Source of the DNA: Calvatia gigantea
Taxonomy: Eukaryota > Basidiomycota > Agaricomycetes > Agaricales > Lycoperdaceae
Reading direction: 5' to 3'
DNA length: 64,000 nucleotides
Assembly (NCBI GenBank): GCA_025093985.1
Contig: JACAAK010000008.1
Coordinates: 1,860,001 to 1,924,000, forward strand
Shown: piece after piece, positions 51,090 to 63,511 of the stretch
How the letters are laid out: the number at the start of each line of letters is the position of its first letter
Position numbering within the stretch: position 1 is the stretch's first letter
The notes under the pieces: generated by a model
Told to the model about the DNA's origin: nothing
The model's input: only the letters and a program-made list of their open reading frames with translations
The model's database searches: none
Translations under genes and position numbers: made by a program

Positions 51090-52346
51090 TCAGGAGCTGT
51101 CAGACTTTTGTGACCGTTGTTGGTACTCTCTCGCCGACCGTTTCCATAATGCCAAGACCACATCCAATGTGTCAACCTCAGAGGATTGCCCCATAGGTTC
51201 TGTGGCTTGCTCCTGCTTTGCCCTCTGGGCAAGTTGGCGCGCAGTGCGAGCCTCCCTTTGCTCTTTTTCTCGGGCCGTAGGTCCACCCAGCCCAGTACCT
51301 GATGCACCTACCTCCATTCGGACATATTCAGCAAAGCCTGTTGATTTGCCCCATGCCGCTACAGCCTGCCGCACCATAACAGAGATCGAGGATGATACTG
51401 GGTGGCCATGCGCTGATATCTTGTGGTAGCCGTGCATCCTTGTTGTGAGGTGCGCTTGGGCTTAGCACAGCACTAGTTCCTTCTGGGACAAAATGGTGCA
51501 GGGTACAGCGGCTTGCTGGACTGTTCTCATTTGCTGAGAGATAGGGAATGTCGTCCACAGTCAAGGCGAAGTTAGGTGTCTATCACCAATACGTAAGTTG
51601 TGTGAATAAACAAGCGTAATAATGAAAGTCGGACCTTCAAAAAGGCTGATCTCTTCTTTCCCAATTGCCTATGGAGGGTCACCTGAAGCAAAAGTCCATT
51701 GCGTATGTCGTCGATGCCGTCCAATGGTTCATCAAAATCATATACTCCACCCCGAAATCTACAGAATTCCATAATGTACTTTGAAGAGTCAGAAAGTTGC
51801 TATATGGTAGTATGAGATTGGTGGGTACATACATCATCTCCTTTCGAATGTGGGATGATATGACATGCCTCACAGAAATCGGCTGAGTCCTCAGTTACCA
51901 CACATGTCCCATCACGAGCGAGTAGCTTATTCCTGAAGTCAGCTGCACGTTGTGAAAAAGTTGATGTAGCACTTGATGTTCTATCATCCATGGCATCAAC
52001 ATCAATCAAGTGGGGTTCACCTGAGAAGGTTTAAAATGTTAGCAATCACCTCGATGTATACAAGGTAATTCAGCTCACCCTGTGATATGAAGTAGTAACT
52101 AGATTCCACTATTTCTCCATTATAATCAGCAATCTCTGGACCACTGCTTGAGGTAGCGAGGTAGCCTTTCTGCCCGATAATGGTAAACCCAAGGAATCGT
52201 AGCCACTTCAGGGGATTTATCGCAAATGTTGCGGCTCGGGATGCTGGGATGGAGAGGGCGGGCTTGGTGACGTTGTTGAAAGATACCAAGAGCTCAATGT
52301 TGTCAACTCCGGGTGGGAGAGGTGATAACGACGATAATGAAGACAT
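51090..52346 (-). CDS. HNH-nuclease domain protein, copy 1
   Basis: Fungal HNH_2-type protein of unknown role. From MSSLSSLSPLPPGVDNIEL at 52346, a first domain of about 85 residues ends SSYYFISQG; after an intron (52078 to about 52022) comes FRNKLLARDGTCVVTEDSAD then CEACHIIPHSKGDD, the Cys/His arrangement of the HNH core, then DGIDDIRNGLLLQVTLHRQL and LTVDDIPYLSANENS, typical of the same family. The C-terminal third is rich in Ala, Arg and Gln. An extra G near 51365 breaks the frame at YGAA; the continuing frame reads WGKSTGFAEY and stops at 51090. HNH residues are intact here, unlike copy 2. Confidence 0.78.
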
Positions 52347-52544
52347 GATTGTTGAGGTAAAGGGGTTGTTACACGGACATCTCACAGAGGGAAAGCAGCT
52401 GTTGATCCGCGGTTCGCTCACGTGAAACAATGACATGCCATCTGGAATAAAATCAGAGGACAGATGAGTTACGAGTACCAACTACAGCCTCAGGCCTCAA
52501 TGATGAGACGGCTTAGCGCCATCCTCCACCCCTTTACTGACAAT

Positions 52545-52702
52545 CCAAGATAGGTTTCAATTTATCCAACACCACGCTCTGCGTCTCTGCGCCCACGCCC
52601 TTTATGGTGACAGCGTCATACACACTGACTGTCACCCAACACCTTGGCACTTGAATCGCGCTTCTTTCATCTCTCAAAATCCCACCATTCCCACATTGAG
52701 GT
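52545..52702 (-). pseudogene. SurE relic 3, 3'-end fragment
   Basis: In minus orientation this matches the last coding block of SurE copy 2 (56283-56445): CTTTACTGACAA, TTTATCCAACACCACGCTCTG, CACACTGACTGTCACCCAACA. The sequence then jumps past the rest of the gene to a copy of the SurE upstream region at about 52870-53060, so most of the gene is deleted. Confidence 0.8.
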
Positions 52703-53334
52703 GACCCCGCCAATCTCTCTGATGCGCCGCTGTAAGTGTGCGTTGAATTTCCGCATTTAAAATTTCATCTCTCACAAGGCGGGACCACAACTAGTCACAG
52801 AACTCGCTTGTCATCAGAGTGTTGAGCATCACACGGGGAATGTCCCCTTGAAGTTCGTAGTCTTCCTATAACTTCGAACTTCACTTTTTCTGACCCCTCT
52901 TAGGAATTAGCATGAGAAGCAACCATTCTGACCACCGTTTCTTTGGTATGATCCCAGTACATGGCTATATGGAGTGGACATCTCCTCTTTCATTTCTCTC
53001 AGGCACGTTTCTATGAGAAGCTATAGCAAGGCTTGGACCTGGAACAGTGGACCACCACGGCAAACAAGACTACGCATATATTCCCCATCTCTTTCCTGAC
53101 AACCCGTTACGCCAAGCAACCGGGCCGCATATCATCCATTTTGTACTCGCGCAAAAATATGTAGCCCAACGCTTTAACCTACCACGCCCAGAAAACGGAC
53201 AGGCGAGGCGCAAATCTTTTGGTCAAGATGCTATCCAATTTCCCCCATCGCCTTCTGCTGTATTCGCGGACCTCATTCAACCGGTGACTGCGCTCTGCTA
53301 ACATCCCCGTAACAAATGTTGGTGGCTGAGTTCG
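52703..53334. other. Duplicated SurE upstream segment and unassigned DNA
   Basis: Positions 52870-53060 resemble the region upstream of SurE copy 1. The remainder to 53334 has no recognised gene. Confidence 0.45.
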
Positions 53335-54692
53335 ATTGGCATCGGAGTTCGACACCCTTGAAGCGGTCGGAGGATTCAACAGCCGTTTCTCATATTGTCC
53401 CTTGTCCTTGATTAAACTTGGCTGGTATTGTCTTGTGGGTGATGTATTCATTACACAGGTGGCACTCCCTTACCCTGCATTGAATAAATCAAAGGATATG
53501 AACGCAGTACCAAGTATCCTCACTGAGCCATGCAAATTTGGCCCTTGTCCTGCTGAACTGCCAACTACAGGGTTTAGTGAGACCGATTGTGAGCACCATT
53601 GGTGATTGAGATAAACGAGCCATGGCTCACAGAACGTCTGATGAATGCACTTGAACTACGCCAACACGTTCCCGCACGCGCTTTCGTTACTCCCTCGTCG
53701 GAGCCGATGATTTAGGGTTCGGAACAGGAACGCTCGCATCCAACTTGAAGTCCTCCAATGGAAAGAAACCGGATTTTGTTCTAGTTGGATCCAATGTAGG
53801 AGGGAAACGCTCCAACCCCTCGTTTGTGCATCCCTCCTCACTTCTAAACTCAAACCCCCTCCCTAGGGTTGGCTTCTCCCCCGCATTCACCTGGAGGCCC
53901 CAAACAGCCGAGCACCCACACAGGGTGTCATGCCGAATGTCCCAGCCGCCGCTTTTTCAGGTTTCGCGGCCGTTCACATTTCGTATACAAACATCACGAA
54001 CCGACCCAGCAGTACACGCATTCAACACTCTCACACTTGTCAAAAATCAGCGGCTCGGCGTCATGTGCTGACGTCGTCAACATATTTCGGGTTTCTATTT
54101 TTGTTCTTCCGTTGTTTCAGTGTATTCGTCGTAAATAGTCAGTTTGAATTGCCTCGTAAATAAGTGTACATTAGGTCTTTTCACTTATACGTAGTCTCCT
54201 GTATCTGTGGGGTCCATTCTCTTTCCGTGGACCTCAGGTTCATACCGCCTGTATCTGTAGCTAGTTTTCTCTCTAATTAATTCTCTTTCCGTGGACCTCA
54301 GTCCACTGTAAAAGTCTACGAACATCATCGTCGCCTACACTACGCAACTACGAAAATATGTCGCGTCAACACTCCGCCTGGTCGAAACACTTCTCGATCC
54401 GTCCGATACAGGCGACGGCAATAATCGGTCTGCCGTAAGCTGTATGTCAATCGTCTATCGACAAATACCATGTTAGTGGCTTTAAGTGGGTTTTTATGCG
54501 ACTTGCACCTCTGGTTGGGGGTACCACGCAGGACGTCGGTGTGTGTGGAAACGGCAGTATCCCAAAAGATAGTTGACCGCGATTCAGGCGCCGGGTGGAT
54601 GTTGGATTTACTGTGGGCGTGTGTGATGCTGTCAGGATCGTTCAAATGTAGTTGTGAAAACACAAGAGATCATTGTACACAAACACCCCGTA
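53335..54692 (+). pseudogene. SurE relic 2, interrupted by a solo LTR
   Basis: Plus-strand SurE-derived sequence with the exon 1 end (GAGTTCGACACCCTTGAAGC), exon 2 (CCCTGCATTGAATAAATC, ACTGAGCCATGCAAATTTGG), the NGKKPDFVLVGSNVGG block near 53755, VPAAAFSGFAAVHISYTN near 53935, then a break at 54038-54368 by the LTR, and CTCCGCCTGGTCGAAACAC to CGATTCAGGCGCCGGGTGG near 54595. Many stops and deletions; not functional. Confidence 0.82.
54038..54368. mobile_element. Second solo LTR, 331 bp, TSD ACACT
   Basis: Runs from TGTCAAAAATC (54038) to GTCGCGTCA (54368), with ACACT at 54033-54037 and 54369-54373. Joining the flanks regenerates the uninterrupted SurE sequence seen in relic 1 (CTCTC-CACTCCGCCTGG). 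Internally CTCTTTCCGTGGACCTCAG occurs twice. It does not resemble the LTR at 48506. Confidence 0.75.
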
Positions 54693-54780
54693 CTTGTCGA
54701 TATCAAATTACACAGTCCCGTCTAATGACTGGAGCCAAACCTGAAATTTTTCTTGGTTTGTTTGATTAGGATCAGGAGTG

Positions 54781-56072
54781 TCAGACTTTTGTGACTGTTG
54801 TTGGTACTCTCTTGCTGACTGACCCCAAGACCACATCAAGCGGGTCACCACGGGAGGGTTGCCCCATATGTTCTGCGGCTTGCTTTTTCTTCGCCCTGTG
54901 GGCAAGGCGGCGTGCAGCGCGAGCCTTCAACTTTTGCTCTCCTTGTTGGGCCTTACGTCCACCCCGCCCGTTACCTGATGTACCACCACCTGGTGCACCA
55001 CTATCTCCTCCTTCGCCATAATAAAAAGCTCCTACCTCCTTCTGGGCATATTCGGCAAAGCCTGTTGATTTGCCCCATGTCGCCACGGCTGCTGCACCAT
55101 AAGAGAGGTCAAGGATGATATTGGATGGCCATGTACTGGTATCTTGTGGCTGGGGTGCATCCTTGTTGGGAGGTGCGTGTGGTTTAAGCAAAATACTGGT
55201 TTCACCTGGGACAAAATGGTGCAGGGTGATGCGGCTTGCTGGACTGTTCTCATTTGCTGAGAGATAAGGAATGTCATCCACAGTCAAGGGAAAGTTAGGT
55301 GTCTATCACCAATACGTAAGTTGTGTGAATAAACAAGCATGATAACAAAAATCAGACCTTCAAAAAAGCTGATAGCTTTCCCCCAAATTGTATATGCAGA
55401 ATCATGTTAAGCAGAAGTCCATTGGATGGGTCATTAATGTCATCCAATGGTTCATCAAGGTCATATATCCCGCCTCGAAAATGGGAGAGTCTCAACATGT
55501 ACTTTCAAGAGTCAGAGAGCCGCTACGTGGTGATCTGTGATCAACAGGTACATACGTCACTTCCTTTTGAATGTGGGATGATGTGGCACGCATGACAGAA
55601 CCTTGGCTCGGTTCACCAGTTACTGCGTATGTCCCATCACGATCAAGCAACTTTCTCCCAAAGTCTGCTTCATCCTGTGAAAGACTGGACTGTAGCACTT
55701 GATGTGGTACTTGGTGTGGCAATTGATGTCCTACCATCCATGGCATCAACATCAATGAGGTGGGGCTCACCTGAGAGGGTTAAAAATGTTGGCAATCACC
55801 TTAATGTATGCAACGGAATCTGACTCACCCTGTGACACAAAATAATAAGCAGATGCCAATGTTTTTGCATTATAATCATCAATCTCTGGACCATTGCTTG
55901 AGGCAGGGAGGTAGCCTTTCTGCCCAGCAATGGCAAACCCAAGATATCGTAGCCACTTGAGAGGATTTATTGCAAATGTTATAGCCTGAGAAACCGGGAT
56001 GGAGAGGGACAACCTTCGTGATGTCGTTAAGAGATAGCCAGAGCTCAACTTCGGGCGACAGCGATGAAGACA
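54781..56072 (-). pseudogene. HNH-nuclease domain protein, copy 2 (disrupted)
   Basis: Same architecture as copy 1: start MSSSLSPEVELWLSL at 56072, INPLKWLRYLGFAIAGQKGY, FGRKLLDRDGTYAVTGE, LTVDDIPYLSANENSPASR, WGKSTGFAEYAQKEVGA and a basic Ala/Arg/Gln-rich tail ending TTVTKV near 54781. An extra base near 56008 breaks the first exon, and between VTGE and CHACHIIPH-like codons the spacing is 20 nt against 18 in copy 1, so the HNH core is out of frame. NDIRNG is replaced by INDPSNG. With at least two breaks it is called a pseudogene, though sequence error could explain part of this. Confidence 0.68.
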
Positions 56073-56282
56073 TAGTTGGAGACGCAAACACTCAGGGAGT
56101 TGTCACTTAGACGTCACACAAAAGGATTCGGAGCTCATTGTCCCGTGCTTTGCTCATGTTAAACAAGGACATATTTTGCAGAAACTACAGCGCTATCTGG
56201 AATAACAGCAAACCAGAGTACATACGAGTGCCAACTACAGCTTCGACGATGGTCCGACGGGTTAGTTCCAACCCCTATCTCT

Positions 56283-57520
56283 TTACTGACAACTCAAGAT
56301 CGGGCTCAACTTATCCAACACCACGCTCTGTGTCTCTGCGTCCATGTCCTTTATGTTGACTGCGTCATACACGCTGACTGTCACCCAACACCCTGGCACC
56401 TGAATTGCACTTCGTTCATCTCTCAAAATCCCACCATTCCCGCAAGTTTCCACGTCTACAGTTGTGTTTGTTGCTGGTGCAAGTCTCGTAAAAACCCACT
56501 TGTAATCTTCCGCATCCGGACAATTAGCCGTCGAGGGATAGTTAACATTCACAACGGCTCCCGGAGGCAGGATATTCGCTCGTATCATTGTTTCTTTCAT
56601 CGAAATTGTGAGGCGCAAGAAGGGTGTCGACGAGCCTGACTGTCAGAGTGTTGTAGGTTTCCGCGGCCAGGGTTAATGGAGAAGTTGGGTCAGATTCGAT
56701 GGTTGTGTACGAGATGAGGGAGGCGGTGGAGCCGGAAAATGCGACTGCCGGAACGCCAAGCATAACAGCTTGTGCAGCTGCACGGCTGTAGTGTTAGAGG
56801 TGAGTTTCTTTTAGTTGTTGAGAACGCCAGAGAATATAGACTGACCAGGTTCCGGAACCCGTTATTCCAGGACCAAGATTATCTGGGAGGGGGTAGTCAC
56901 TATAAATGAGTGGGGAAGCTCGTTGTGATCACATACTCCCGATATTGGATCCGCTTACGACAAAATCGGGTTTTTGGCCGTTAAAAAATTTGGGTGCGAC
57001 GGTCTCTATTCCGAAACGAGCAGCGTCGACACTAATGGGTGTCAGCGTTACTCCATCACGACCACAAGCACATACGGGAAGGCATTGACATAGTTCAATC
57101 GTGCTGCCCAATTTCTTCGTAAGACTCGCTATTGTTAAGTACGCCCTTAACACTTACGGTCAGTCTCGTTAAATCCGACAGCAGGTGCACCGGTAGGGCA
57201 GGTATCAAATTCACAGGGTGCAGTAAGCACAGTTGGAACAGCCGTCGTGTTACCCGCTCCGGACTTGTTGACGGCTGGGCACGAGAGAATGAGCTACCAT
57301 CGGTGTGTTAGCCCGACCGAGCTCTAGACACGAAGATCCATGATAGGCTAACGTTGAATCGACCGACAGCATCGAGGGCGTCAAATTCCGACCGAATTTG
57401 TGCTGTGGCCCAACCATCGTCGTTTGTTACGAGAATATTGGCATGGGGGGGCTTTATGCCCCGTCCGATTGGGTTCGCCGATACGAAGGTGAGAAAGAGG
57501 AGGAGTGTGGTGAGACCCAT
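56283..57520 (-). CDS. Secreted SurE-family 5'/3'-nucleotidase, copy 2
   Basis: Paralog of the gene at 45543-46831, same strand and same intron positions. MGLTTLLLFLTFVSANP is the signal peptide and NILVTNDDGWATAQIRSEFD the metal site; later blocks are RFGIETVAPKFFNGQKPDFV, VVSGSNIG, AQAVMLGVPAVAFSGS, TYNTLTVRLVDTLLAP, ILPPGAVVNVNYPS and SPILSCQ at the end. An extra base near 56583 separates the FDERNND frame from ANILPPGAV; otherwise the coding exons look complete. Presumed secreted or wall-associated. Confidence 0.85.
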
Positions 57521-58137
57521 AAGATCGTTTTCCTTATAGATGATAGCTCGAGGGCTTGGAGATTGCTTGTCTTACTGAATTCCGATATTTCGGGGGAGTA
57601 TTTATGCATATCTGAGGTGCTCGGAAACTTCTTTTGCTCTCACTCCCTTGATAATATTAGAGCAACTCCCGATGGATGTGTCTGCCCAGGCCTTTCGATG
57701 CCTCAGTGTCTACCACGGGAAGCCAAGAATGAGAACATTGCACTTTTTTCGCCCCGCATCATGTGTTATCCGCTAACAAGGGATGCACGTTTGACACAGG
57801 ACCCTTCGCGCGTGTTTTTCATGATTCCCGAATTCTTGGATAGACCGACAACTTGAAGTCCCTTGTCCGGCCCAATTAAATATAGCTCTGTACTCTACCC
57901 AACAGCGTGGCAATCATAGGCAATGATGTAATTTTGCTTGTCATCTTGATATTTGGAATCGGTGTGTTGTATTGCACAGATCAATTCGCAACCTGTGGGT
58001 ATTGTCCGGCATTCCCAAGGGCCAAAAATTCTGGAGAATGCCCATACGGAGTTCTGTGATTTTGCAACACGAGCTCAGCCGTCGAGAGGAACACTGCCTC
58101 ACGATAATCGATCTCCTCCATTCCCTTCACCGCGAAA
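57521..58137. promoter_or_regulatory. Divergent promoter region SurE copy 2 / methyltransferase
   Basis: About 620 bp between divergent genes; a 150-codon plus-strand frame across 57398-57856 overlaps SurE exon 1 antisense and has no family signature. Confidence 0.4.
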
Positions 58138-58895
58138 ATGTCAAGCAGTGAACGATCAAACGACCCTAATACAGAGAGTACAGAAAAGAACGCTAGGTGC
58201 CTAAAATGATATCTGTATCATCAGTACATTTATTGTGCCCCTAAAGCCTGGTTGACCCGAAATCCGTAGTTCAGCAAGGTTACGACGTTTGTGCACCCAA
58301 GTATCTAGCATGGCAAAGTTCTCGACTTGCACCCACAGCCTTGGATCGGCTCTCTAAATTGTTCGCCCACCTGGCATCAAACGCACACGTCCTAGAATTA
58401 GGCTGTGGACCCGGCGTACCATACACTCAGCTTCTCATCGACCACGAGCTCCAGCTCCAGGTTACTGCGGTTGATATATCCGCCTCCCAGATCGCTCTGG
58501 CTCGAAAGAACGTTGCCAAATCACCTCGGGTGGAATTCGTCCATGCAGATATGACAGGGCTTGATTATCCAGAGGAGAAATTCGATGCCGTAATCGCCTT
58601 TTATTGCTTCTTCCACTTGCCGAGGGAGGAGCAAGGTCCGATGGTGAAGAAGATCGCCAGATGGTTAAAGCCCGGAGGGGTGCTTCTGTTTAATCTTGCA
58701 ACAGAAGAGGGTGATAGGGTAGTGGATGACTGGATGGGCGTTAAGATGTTCTCAACCGGGCTTGGCGTAGAGGGTAACCTCGAAATGTTGAAAGAGTTTG
58801 GAGGGGAGCTGGAAATCAAGGAAGAGGTATCTAGCGAGAAAGGTGGACTCCGTCAAGAAGTATTTTTCCATTGGTTCTGGGCTGTTAAGAAGTGA
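58138..58895 (+). CDS. Class I SAM-dependent methyltransferase
   Basis: Two exons (58138-58196, 58247-58895) give an intact 235-residue protein, MSSSERSND through LVDPKSVVQQGYDVCAPKYLAW to FHWFWAVKK. The Rossmann methyltransferase motifs are clear: motif I VLELGCGPGVPYTQLL, post-I TAVDISASQIALARKN, motif II FDAVIAFYCFFHLPREEQ and motif III LKPGGVLLFNLA. The 50-nt intron was placed because the frame upstream of LVDPKS meets a stop, and splicing to an upstream ATG restores it. The substrate cannot be told; small-molecule methyltransferases have this layout. Confidence 0.87.
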
Positions 58896-59443
58896 GCCGC
58901 GCGAACGCTCGGTACAAACATAGGCTACATGTGAATTGTGTATCAGACTGCACTGTGTGAAAAAGGTCTTCTCTTTCCCCACAATAAGAATGTAACCTAA
59001 ATTTTCTTGAGAACGAAGTCACATATGAATCCCCAAGAGATCATCAGATTGTGACGGTGGACGACAAAATCTTCTAAGCAACGAAGGGTCGGAGTCCTTT
59101 AGTAGAGGATAGACATCTGTCTTCAACGTAGTAGGATTCCTCGAATCGTCCCATTCCTTTCGCGTTTAATATGGGAGTGATGCTTCGTTGAGTGCGTCAC
59201 CTCATATTACGCTCTGGGTTATTTTACAAGGAAGAAACGCCAAAACGCCCCATATCTCATCGATTGAGTCCGCCTGATCCCAAGAGATGAGAAAGATCTT
59301 GTCGCATTGGGTGTTTGAACCTCTATCACCCAGATACATTAAGCAGGACAAAATATCATTAGATCAGATCCAAATATCTATTCTATACATCTTAGTAAAT
59401 GTGAACTTGGCAAGGAACAGAAAAGCACACAATAGGAAGGGTG
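58896..59443. other. Convergent intergenic region
   Basis: About 550 bp between the stops of the methyltransferase and LARS1 genes; no coding signal recognised. Confidence 0.45.
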
Positions 59444-62400
59444 CTAGACATTCCGATACTCAAATGCGGGTGCGCCAGGCTCCGAGCCTTCAATCAAAAC
59501 CTTTGTAAACCCAGCCTCTCCACTTTCAGCTTTCTGCAGCGCCTCCTCGACTGAGAAAATCTCCACATCGGCCAAGGAAAGGGATTTCTTGAGGTACGGT
59601 GCAAGTTCACGCAAAACCTCACGTTCCGAGAACGGCAGGGTACGGTTAAACGCCGTCTGAGCACCATACTGAGCCATCCGTTTCTACAAACCAGAACTCT
59701 CTCAGTAACCAGGAAAAATGAAGCAGCGCGTGGACTCACTTTGAACGCTTGAATAAACGGCATAGCCCGTTTATCCTTTATTAACCCCTTCTTAACCAAC
59801 AGCTCCTTGACCTTAGCATCGTTGACCTTGTCACCCTCCTTCTCATACGCCTCCTGCACAATCCCAACACACACATCCTGCCACTCCGGGAAACTCGTCG
59901 CAACATAAATCCTCACAGCCTTCTCCTTCTTCGGATCAAACGCCGGTTGGGTTTCTGCACCTCCCTTCCCGCCTTTACCCTTCGCGTTAGCTTTAGCCAT
60001 CATCTTCATCAAACTAATCTCAGCATCTCTAATAGATTTAACAGTCCCGCGCATGTATTCCGCACTTTCCAACAAGGCGCGGTCGGTGGGTGTGGATGGT
60101 GTAGGCCATAGAGCGAGTTGGATCGATTGGGGTTCTTTGAGAATGGCAGTCCACATGTGCTCAGCGAAGTGAGGTGCGATGGGTGTCGCCAGGAGCGCGG
60201 CGATGCGGATCCAGTATTTGACGAGGTCGGCGTGCATTCCGGCGTCGGAGGTGACTTCGCGGTACCAGTCTCGGATGATTTGGAGTTCGTAGAAACCATA
60301 TTTGAGGGCATCTTTGTAGTTTGTGCTAAAACCCCTGGTGTTAATATATGACAATACATAGTAATGGTGGAAGGACTTACGCAGCATAGTGACTTTGAGT
60401 GATGTTGATCAACTCGTTGATCTCCTGCTCAAACACCTTGTCATGGTAGTTCCTTGGTCCATGTCTCAGGCTCGCTTCTTCCTTAAGGGTCTCCTACAAG
60501 GAAGAGAAGTTAACGTTAGCAATTCATCCGCATCGAATGCAAACGGCGCATATAACCCACCTCACACCACCCCAAAAGGGTATGCACCCTCAAAATATTC
60601 GCGTTCGCACTCTTCTCCTCAAAGTTCGCGTCCTCCATCCCATCCCCAGCATCGGCCAAACACAGCCTCGTCGCATCCGCACCAAACTTCTCGATTGCCT
60701 CCCGCAAAGTCAACGAATTACCAGTACTTTTACTCATCTTCTTCCCATTCAACATTAGGTGTCCATTTGCTCGCATGCTCAGAGGGAATTTATCTTGAGG
60801 AAATATTGCGGCGTGGTTGTAGAGTGCGAATGTCAAGTGATTTGGAATAAGGTCTTTTGCGGAGGAACGGATATCGAACGGGTAGAAGTAATTGTATTCG
60901 TGCTTCAGTGCGTCGGCATTTTCTTTGGAGAGTGGGGATGGATCAGGGAAGGGGCCATTGCAGAAGATGTATTCCCAAATTTCGTCTGTCATTTGGTCTG
61001 GGGTGATTCCGAGAGGTCCGGGTTTAGAACCAGTGAGAGTTCCACCTAAGTTCAAAATCAGCGACTCGACCCTCAATAATAATAATAATGGTAAGTAACG
61101 CGGACTTACCATGCAAGAGATGCGAAACAGTATAATAACTCATATAAATCGTCGAATCGCTCAACGACTCAACGAGAAACTGAGGGTCCCAAGGCAACTT
61201 CGATCCAAGCCCATACGTCCTCGCACAAGCCCACTGATTCAACCACCCCAACGTCTTCTCAAACCCATGTCTCGTCTCCTCCGTATACGTATTCATACCC
61301 TTCAACAACTCCTCCACCTGCTTCCTCCACTCCGTCTCACCATAATCCAAATACCACTGATCCATCAACGCAATGACACATTCATCCCCTGAACGTGAAA
61401 GAACGAATCCTTCTGGCTCCGCATATGCGAATGCCAATCCGGCGTTGATCAGGGATTCTCGGACTTTAGATTTAGCGTCTTGCACAGACTGGCCTTTGAA
61501 TTCCCCAACGAGCATCGTGCCGTTATAAAACCCTTCCTTGTACGCGAGTTCCTTAGCTTCCGCAAGCTGTTTCGTGTCTTTCGCAGATTGGATCTTGAGT
61601 TGCTTGACAATCGCAGGCGCAGAAAGATCACCATACGCCGGTGTCGTAAGAACCGGTACAGGATCAAAAGCAGCCCACGCCGGATCGATTTTGTAATAAT
61701 CAGCTTTCTTCCGGAGGTCCATGAGATTTTGGTAATCATCTGGAGAATCTGAAGGAACGGACGTGACGACGCCTGTACCTTTCGTCTCTAGAACGCTCTC
61801 CATAGGGAGGATGTAAACTTCCGGGTGGAAGGAAAGGGGAGCTTTGATTTTGGTACCGACGAAGAGAGAACCTTCGACTTGCGCAAGTTTGTTGACTTCA
61901 CCACGAGGAGTGACGATTCCCTGGAATGCCATGTTACGAGCGGCGCGGGTTGTGCATATGTAGGCTTCTTTATCGTTGGCGGCGAAGACGCCGTACTTGA
62001 TGGAAGGACCGACGAAACAGTTAGTTTGGCCGTACCTGATGTATGAGCAAGCTGTAAGTAAGGTTTCATGAAAAGCAAAGTGAGGAATGCTTACATCGTT
62101 TCGGGACGGAGGGTGGCAGCAACAAAGTAGACTTTACGTCCCCCGACTTTAGCTTCGATAGCCTCCTTCGCAGCCGGGCTCCATTCAACGACCTCCAACT
62201 TCAAACCGGTATACTCTTGAGGTCCGAAACCTTCACCGTCCTGCCTATCATGGTCCATACATGGTTGGCCGTCCTTCGGGCTGTAGACGGTATAACGCTC
62301 GCCGAACTTGATTTTTCCGCGTTTGTAGAGCTTGTTAACTTGCCAGCGGACGAAACGCGTCGTAATAAGGATTGGCATCAGTTGTGAGGAACGATCGTCT

Positions 62401-63242
62401 CCAGTCTATACGGGAACCAAATGCATTGTTGTCAGCCTGAAAAATGACCACATCCCGATAAATCAAAACCCTTGAGAGTCAGAGTGAGTCACGTACGATA
62501 GCAATTGGAGGGAAGTAAGTCAACCAGTGTTTGGGGTCAGCGAATTTTTTAGTTTCGGAGCGAGGTACACCGATGGATTCCATGATTTGGAACTGGTATG
62601 TAAGACCGGTAGACTTTGCGACAATTTTCCCTTTCTTGGCTTTTGACTTGTCACCAGACGCGGCGTTCTTCTCGCTTTCCTTCGCCTCCTCAGCCTCAGC
62701 CGCGCGTTGCATCTCTGCTTGAACTTCCTCGAAGCGTTCGAAATCTTGACCGAAAAGTTCCATTTCGCGAATAATCTTGTCGGAAGAAGCCTGAACAAAG
62801 AAAAATAATGAGCAACTCACTCAGCAGCGAGGAGAGAGGAAAGAAACGCGTACCTTGATTAGGCATACCAGTGACATGGAATCCATGAGGGAACAAAGCG
62901 CGCTTGCCCAGCATGCGCTCATATCCAGCGGCAAATTCGATTTTGGAGATGGTGAATGCGTGGCCGAGATGGAGGCTTCCATTCATGTAAGGGTATGGGT
63001 AGTTGCCGAACCATTTTGGAAACTGTTTGTGTAGCTCTTCCTTGGAGAGATTGGCTATGGCCTCTGGTGGCGGAGCGTCAATCTCGAACAGACGCTCTGA
63101 TTGCCAACGGTCTTGGTATTTCTTTTCTAGAGACTTCAAGTAGTCTCGTTTGCCTGTCTGCGGGGGGTAATAAGTGTTGGTGTGGTAGAGGTGTGAGAAG
63201 GGGGTGACACGGTACCTGTGCGAGTTCTATTGTCTGCGCCAT
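59444..63242 (-). CDS. LARS1: Cytosolic leucyl-tRNA synthetase
   Basis: Class I aminoacyl-tRNA synthetase charging tRNA-Leu. Starts at 63242 (MAQTIELAQ, a 27-nt first exon ending 63216), continues from 63157, and stops at 59444 after FEYRNV. Landmarks are [16 protein letters not shown] (HIGH), the editing (CP1) domain with [16 protein letters not shown] and [31 protein letters not shown], and [19 protein letters not shown] (KMSKS). The anticodon-binding and C-terminal domains follow, with a lysine/glycine linker ([12 protein letters not shown]). No mitochondrial presequence is seen; the archaeal/eukaryotic-type editing insert supports a cytosolic enzyme. An extra base near 62859 breaks HVTGMPIKASSDK, an almost invariant motif. 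Confidence 0.96.
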
Positions 63243-63511
63243 GGTATATGTCCTGGCCAGGAGCAGGCGATTACGGCCAAGAGATCTAAGGTGCAACGCG
63301 CAATTCTGTATCGAGTAAATCAGTTTGCCCCGGCTTTTCGTCCAATGTAATTGGACAGACTCACTCCGAGTCACGCTGTCACTCTTAAATTTGTCCGTTA
63401 TCTAAGATAAGATAACACCCGCGATCACATGACCCACACAGGACCCTCGCGTCCCACACCCCACACTTGTGACTTTTGGCGCGTCCTTGAACGCCTCAAA
63501 GCTACTCAACA
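63243..63511. promoter_or_regulatory. Divergent promoter of LARS1 and the right-edge gene
   Basis: A 270-bp interval between two start codons on opposite strands, so both promoters must lie within or overlap it. It includes TCTAAGATAAGATAAC near 63399, a GATA-type repeat. Confidence 0.45.

Noticed and set aside
57398..57856. 152-codon plus-strand frame overlapping SurE copy 2 exon 1
   Set aside because: The first third is antisense to the signal peptide and NDDG exon, and the rest lacks any signature.
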